Below, piece after piece: positions 60,385-64,000 of a stretch of DNA of 64,000 nucleotides; position 1 is the first letter of the stretch; each line of letters starts with the position of its first letter. This stretch comes from Paralithodes platypus (taxonomy: Eukaryota > Arthropoda > Malacostraca > Decapoda > Lithodidae). The notes below the pieces were generated by a model. That model saw nothing but the letters and a program-made list of their open reading frames with translations, did not search any database and was not told where the DNA came from. The stretch is taken from positions 21,760,411 to 21,824,410 of the forward strand of contig CM064538.1 of assembly GCA_032716605.1 (NCBI GenBank), in the 5' to 3' direction. A program made the translations under genes and the position numbers.

Positions 60385-60922
60385 GGGGAGTTATGGTGTG
60401 TTTCTGCACCCCCTTAAGGGGAGTTATGGTGTGTTTCTGCACCCCCTTAAGGGGAGTTATGGTGTGTTTCTGCACCCCCCTTAAGGGGAGTTATGGTGTG
60501 TTTCTGCACCCCCTTAAGGGGAGTTATGGTGTGTTTCTGCACCCCCTTAAGGGGAGTTATGGTGTGTTTCTGCACCCCCTTAAGGGGAGTTATGGTGTGT
60601 TTCTGCACCCCCTTCTCCCTAATGTTTAGCTCCATTCCTTCTGAGATTGTATGACGTTGTGTCCATTAGTTCGGCTATTTGAAGTGCCATTTAGGTGCCA
60701 TATTTTTCCTGGCGAGCGATTGCGAGCCTGTAAATTAGGAGGAAGCGGCATTCGGCGGGGACAATTCTCTTCCGGAAAAAAAAAAGGATCTCTTTTTGGG
60801 GTCTTGGGGGTATTTTTATTTATAGTTTAGATTGATGGAAGTCGTGGGAGGAAACTAAAAATGATAAATATATGAAGAAATACGTGAACAAATATATATC
60901 AATAAATAAAAAATTCTCCCTA
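60381..60922 (+). mobile_element. Family C-like MITE with a terminal 33-bp array
   Basis: It starts TTAAGGGGAGTTATGG. The first 33 bp (ending CTGCACCCCCTTAA) are repeated 7 times at 60381-60614 before the rest of the element: CTCCCTAATGTTTAGC, GGCGAGCGATTGCGAGCC, GCGGCATTCGGCGGGGAC and an AT-rich tail. Each array junction contains TTAA. The right end is unclear near 60922. Confidence 0.85.
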
Positions 60923-61361
60923 TAAAAGTATTGCAAAACAAAAAAAGGGCCACCAGACGCTCCTGATAAAAGACCCTGAAGCCGGAGAGCAAAATGTGAC
61001 AGGGGCTTACGGGTTAGTTAATGGGCGGGGAGGGGGAAATGTTGGGGGGGAGGGAGGGGGGGGGGGGAGGGACTGCAGGAGGAGGGGGAAGTGTGAGGAG
61101 GGGGGGGGGGAGGGGGGGGGGGGGGGAGTGTGAGTGGAGGAGGTGGGAGTGTGAGGAGAGACATGAGGTGGCGTAGTTGTGAGAGGAGGTGGAGGAGGAG
61201 GAGGAGAGCAGAAGGAAGAGGAGGAGGTAAAGTGTCAGTGGAAGAAGGAAGAGAAAGAGAAAGGGGAGGAAGAGGAGGAGGAAGAAGGAGGATGTGGGTA
61301 GGAGGAAGAGGGGAGGAGGAGATGGGGCCGGAAAGGTACCGGTACTTGATGCAATGGAAAG

Positions 61362-61408
<47 letters not shown>

Positions 61409-61499
61409 AGGGGGGTGGGGGGGGGGGGGGGAGTGAGTGTGTGAATTACAATGAGCATATTGTATTAATGAAAAGTGTCCACATACTGTATATATACAG
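60923..61499. repeat. G-rich/purine tract and (GT)n
   Basis: 61022-61310 is strongly G/A-rich (GGGGGGAGG, GGAGGAGG) and 61366-61406 is (GT)n. ORFs in both strands here are compositional (Pro/Ser or Arg/Gly runs). No gene is seen. Confidence 0.9.
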
Positions 61500-61568
61500 T
61501 ACTATGTTAAGCGTAGTATATTTTTCTGGACCCCTTTTTCCCTGTAGTTTTCCACATTAGTTATGAGT

Positions 61569-62016
61569 CTTTAAGACGTTGTTTGTTGTTGTTTACCAGG
61601 CTGTCTGGCCGAACAGCCCCAAGGCTCCGAGCAAGGCCAAGGCCATAACCGAGCGCCCCCACAGAACCCTCCCTGCCTACCACAAAAAAGCCTGGGTGAC
61701 CGAAGCCGCTCCAAGGCAAGGAGCTGAGAAGGGTGCGGAAACGCCCGGGAAACCAAAGCCCCACCCAAGGCCCTGTGCCCATCAGCAATTATGAAGGGAA
61801 AGTTGAGGGGCAAAGGAAAAATTTGACGCTTTGGCTCCCAATCTGTCAACCTCTAGGTTGACAGTAGGGAGGTCAATCCACGGAAGAGACGCCGTCACTT
61901 GAGATCTAGAAAATATATAAGTGTAAGGAACAGTCAGAGTAAGCTATGGGTATGGCAGAGAATGCTCAACTCTCACTCTGATAGACCAGCCCATCACCAG
62001 TCTATACTTTAAGACG
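61569..62016 (-). mobile_element. Retroposon D, copy 2, with 10-bp target duplication
   Basis: CTTTAAGACG is present at 61569-61578 and 62007-62016. The insert (61579-62006, 428 bp) has a (GTT)n edge on the left, which is an (AAC)n tail on its own minus strand. The 210 bp next to the tail match copy 1 at 12908; the outer 220 bp are seen only here, so copy 1 is 5'-truncated. No RT motif is visible. It may be a SINE-like element or a LINE 3' end. Confidence 0.85.
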
Positions 62017-62155
62017 GTCTCTCCATTAGTTTGGCGATTGTATGACCTTTTGTGTCATATAGGTGTCATTGTTTACCTGGCGAGCGATATCGAGTCTGTA
62101 ATTAAGGAAGAACCGGCCTTAGGGTGGGACTTTTTTGTACCAAAGAAATTACACA

Positions 62156-62682
62156 TTTTTCTGGATGGGGGTATTTTTTTTTGTGGATGGGGGTATTTTT
62201 TCTGGATGGGGGTATTTTTTCTGGATGGGGGTATTTTTTCTGGATGGGGGTATTTTTTCTGGATGGGGGTATATTTTCTGGATGGAGTATTTTTTTGGAT
62301 GGGGGTATTTTTTCTGGATGGGGGTATTTTTTCTGGATGGGAGTATTTTTATGGATGGGGGTATTTTTATGGATGGGGGTATTTTTTATGGATGGGGTAT
62401 TTTTTATGGATGGGGGGTATTTTTCTGGATGGGGTATTTTTCTGGATGGGGTATTTTTTTGCATGGGGGTATTTTTTATGGATGGGGGTATTTTTCTGGA
62501 TGGGGGGTATTTTTTCTGGATGGGGTATTTTTTATTGATGAGGGTATTTTTATGAATGGGGGTAGTTTTTATGGATGGGGGTATTTTTCTGGATGGGGGT
62601 ATTTTTTATGGATGGGGGTATTTTTCTGGATGGGGTATTTTTTCTGGATGGGGGTATTTTTCTGGATGGGGGTATTTTTTAA
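62156..62682 (+). repeat. 19-bp array (CTGGATGGGGGTATTTTTT), ~28 units
   Basis: Tandem units with TATGGATGG and shortened variants. The array lies between the core and the tail of a family C MITE, where normal copies have TTTTTCTACC and a G-run followed by TATTTT-like sequence, so the array probably grew from element sequence. The FFLDGGIFSGWG-type translation is an artefact of the repeat. Confidence 0.93.
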
Positions 62683-62745
62683 GCTAAATGGAGGTCTTGG
62701 GCGGAAACTAAAAATACATTAATAAATCTACCAAAAAAATATACC

Positions 62746-62797
62746 CTTCCTCCTTAAACACCAGTACCAATGTCCACCTCGGGGGTGAAAGGGTTAA
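62746..62797. mobile_element. E-family right-end remnant
   Basis: CCAGTACCAATGTCC and GGGGGTGAAAGGGTTAA resemble the E right end. The TTAA at 62794-62797 is shared with B8. No left partner is seen. Confidence 0.55.
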
Positions 62798-63181
62798 GGG
62801 TGGTTACCTGCTTTTTTTCTCTCTCTCTCCTTTTCTCTCTTTCTCTGGCTTGTATCCATTCGACCCCATTCAGCCAACTATTTTAAGACGTTTATCCCCA
62901 TCCAGGTGTCGATATCTTCCTGACGAGCGATAGCGAGCCAGCATTGTATGGCGAAATCCAGCTTCGCCGGAGACATTTTTCTATCGAAAAATGTACAAAT
63001 TTAGCTTGCTGTCAACACAAAAATATATATACAGTATGCTGGCTCGCTACCGCTCACCAGGAAAATATTGACACCAGGATGAGGGTAAACGTCTTAAAAG
63101 AGGAGGCTGAATGGGGCCGAATGGATACAAGCCAAAGAGAGAGGGAGAGAAAGGGAAAAAAAGCGAGGTGGGCTCCCTTAA
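62794..63181 (-). mobile_element. TTAA fold-back MITE, family B, copy B8
   Basis: TTAA at 62794-62797 and 63178-63181. Both arms are complete. The hairpin has one mismatch (CCAGCTTCGCCGG). The right TTAA is shared with A19. Confidence 0.92.
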
Positions 63182-63504
63182 GGGGAGGTCTCCACTTGAG
63201 GGATTTTTTTTCTTGACCCCTTTCTCCCTCATGTTTAGCCCCATTGTTTTTTATATTTTAAGACGTTTGCCCTATTAGTTTAGCGATTTTAAGAACTTTC
63301 ACCCCATATTAAGACCTTTCGTGCCATTCAGGTGTCGATTTTATCCTGGCGAGCGATAGCGAGCCTGTAATTTAAGAGGAACCGGCCTTCGGCCGGGACA
63401 TTTTTCTACCGAAAAATGTACAAATTTATCTTGAAAGGGACTCAAGGGGGTGTAATTTTAAGCTTGATGGAGGTCTAGGGAACAAACTAAATACCTCCCC
63501 TTAA
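63178..63504 (+). mobile_element. TTAA MITE, family A, copy A19
   Basis: TTAA at 63178-63181 and 63501-63504. Perfect CCGGCCTTCGGCCGG hairpin and an intact ACATTTTTC/GAAAAATGT hairpin. It is close to the apparent family consensus. Confidence 0.94.
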
Positions 63505-63561
63505 GTGGAACCGAATTTACCCCTTGCTAGAGGTTCTTTCTAAGCTGTATTAACTCGAATG

Positions 63562-64000
63562 AAATAGATAGGCGGTGTGGTCTTGTAATAGATAGGCAGT
63601 GTGGTCTTGTAATAGATAGGCGGTGTGGTCTTGTAATAGATAGGCAGTGTGGTCTTGTAATAGATAGGCGGTGTGGTCTTGTAATAGATAGGCGGTGTGG
63701 TCTTGAAATAGATAGGCAGTGTGGTCTTGTAATAGATAGGCGGTGTGGTCTTGTAATAGATAGGTGGTGTGGTCTTGTAATAGATAGGCGGTGTGGTCTT
63801 GTAATAGATAGGCGGTGTGGTCTTGAAATAGATAGGCAGTGTGGTCTTGTAATAGATAGGCAGTGTGGTCTTGTAATAGATAGGTGGTGTGGTCTTGTAA
63901 TAGATAGGCAGTGTGGTCTTGTAATAGATAGGCAGTGTGGTCTTGTAATAGATAGGTGGTGTGGTCTTGAAATAGATAGGCAGTGTGGTCTTGTAATAGA
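63562..64000. repeat. 24-bp tandem repeat, ~18 units, runs off the window
   Basis: Unit AATAGATAGGCGGTGTGGTC plus TTGT, with GGCAG/GGTGG and TTGA variants. The array is cut by the window end, so its full size is unknown. Confidence 0.96.

Larger units (their letters stand above)
61500..62745 (+). mobile_element. Family C MITE carrying a retroposon and a 19-bp array
   Basis: Left part about 61511-61578 (TATATTTTTCTGGACCCC, TTAGTTATGAGTCTTTAAGA), interrupted by retroposon D. It resumes at 62007 (AAGACGGTCTCTCCATTAG, GGCGAGCGATATCGAG, AACCGGCCTTAGGGTGGGAC). Then the 19-bp array replaces the middle, and AAGCTAAATGGAGGTCTTGG with an AT-rich tail and CCTCCTTAAA closes it. Confidence 0.8.

Noticed and set aside
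61018..61458. 146-aa Pro/Ser-rich ORF and its Arg/Gly-rich counterpart
   Set aside because: Composition comes from a G/A-rich tract; both strands are open.
62038..62722. Phe/Gly/Trp-rich ORFs up to 195 aa
   Set aside because: Direct translation of the 19-bp array in three frames; no independent evidence.

Overview
The window looks like repeat-dominated nuclear DNA of an arthropod, most likely a decapod crustacean. The reasons are the extreme load of (CT)n, (TA)n, (GT)n and longer tandem arrays, tRNA-derived SINEs (one with a Val-like head and a body motif I associate with decapods), non-LTR retrotransposon debris, AGGCCTA-rich single-copy DNA, and no bacterial gene organisation. The organism call is inference. 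I found no convincing intact host gene. All recognisable coding sequence belongs to broken retrotransposons.

The main content is a large set of short TTAA-bounded inverted-repeat elements (MITE-like). I call the groups A (about 330 bp, TTAAGGGGAG ends), B (about 390 bp, near-palindromic fold-back), C (about 370 bp, A-like core with a different tail), E (about 215-225 bp, TTAACCC ends) and F (one copy, about 230 bp). A, B and C share one core: the direct repeat GCGAGC-GATA-GCGAGC, a GC hairpin of the CCGGCC/GGCCGG type, and an ACATTTTTC/GAAAAATGT hairpin. Many copies are joined end to end through a single shared TTAA, and two nested insertions show TTAA targeting directly. Several tandem arrays arise inside these elements or at their ends.

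Layout: 0-7.3 kb holds an RT element nested in an A MITE, a 41-bp satellite and a chain of MITEs. 7.3-12.1 kb has a SINE nested in a C MITE and then the most single-copy-like DNA. 12.1-17.4 kb is MITEs, a second SINE and a 105-bp array inside an E-type element. 17.4-23.4 kb is error-rich sequence with MITEs and a second 105-bp array. After a 100-N gap at 23,471-23,570 comes an 11-kb 11-bp satellite with almost no G on the + strand (to about 34.55 kb), then a RT C-terminal remnant. 36.4-38.9 kb holds the longest RT element (minus strand, 522-aa open stretch with FADD). 39-41.1 kb is AT-rich satellites and a TAA-flanked MITE. 41.2-50 kb holds a second LINE type with an interrupted YADD box, a perfect tRNA-like palindrome, MITEs, SINEs, arrays and a 500-bp Helitron-like element. 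50-64 kb has more arrays and MITE chains, including an RT fragment flanked by a perfect duplication of about 223 bp, a retroposon with a 10-bp target duplication, and a 24-bp array running off the end.

How parts interact: all three copies of the RTE-like LINE, one GC-rich retroposon and two SINEs lie inside TTAA MITEs, so the MITEs act as landing sites and as seeds of minisatellites. The LINE tails are (ATAG)n, and the tail supplies the stop codon. With short to very long target duplications, this fits the RTE clade.
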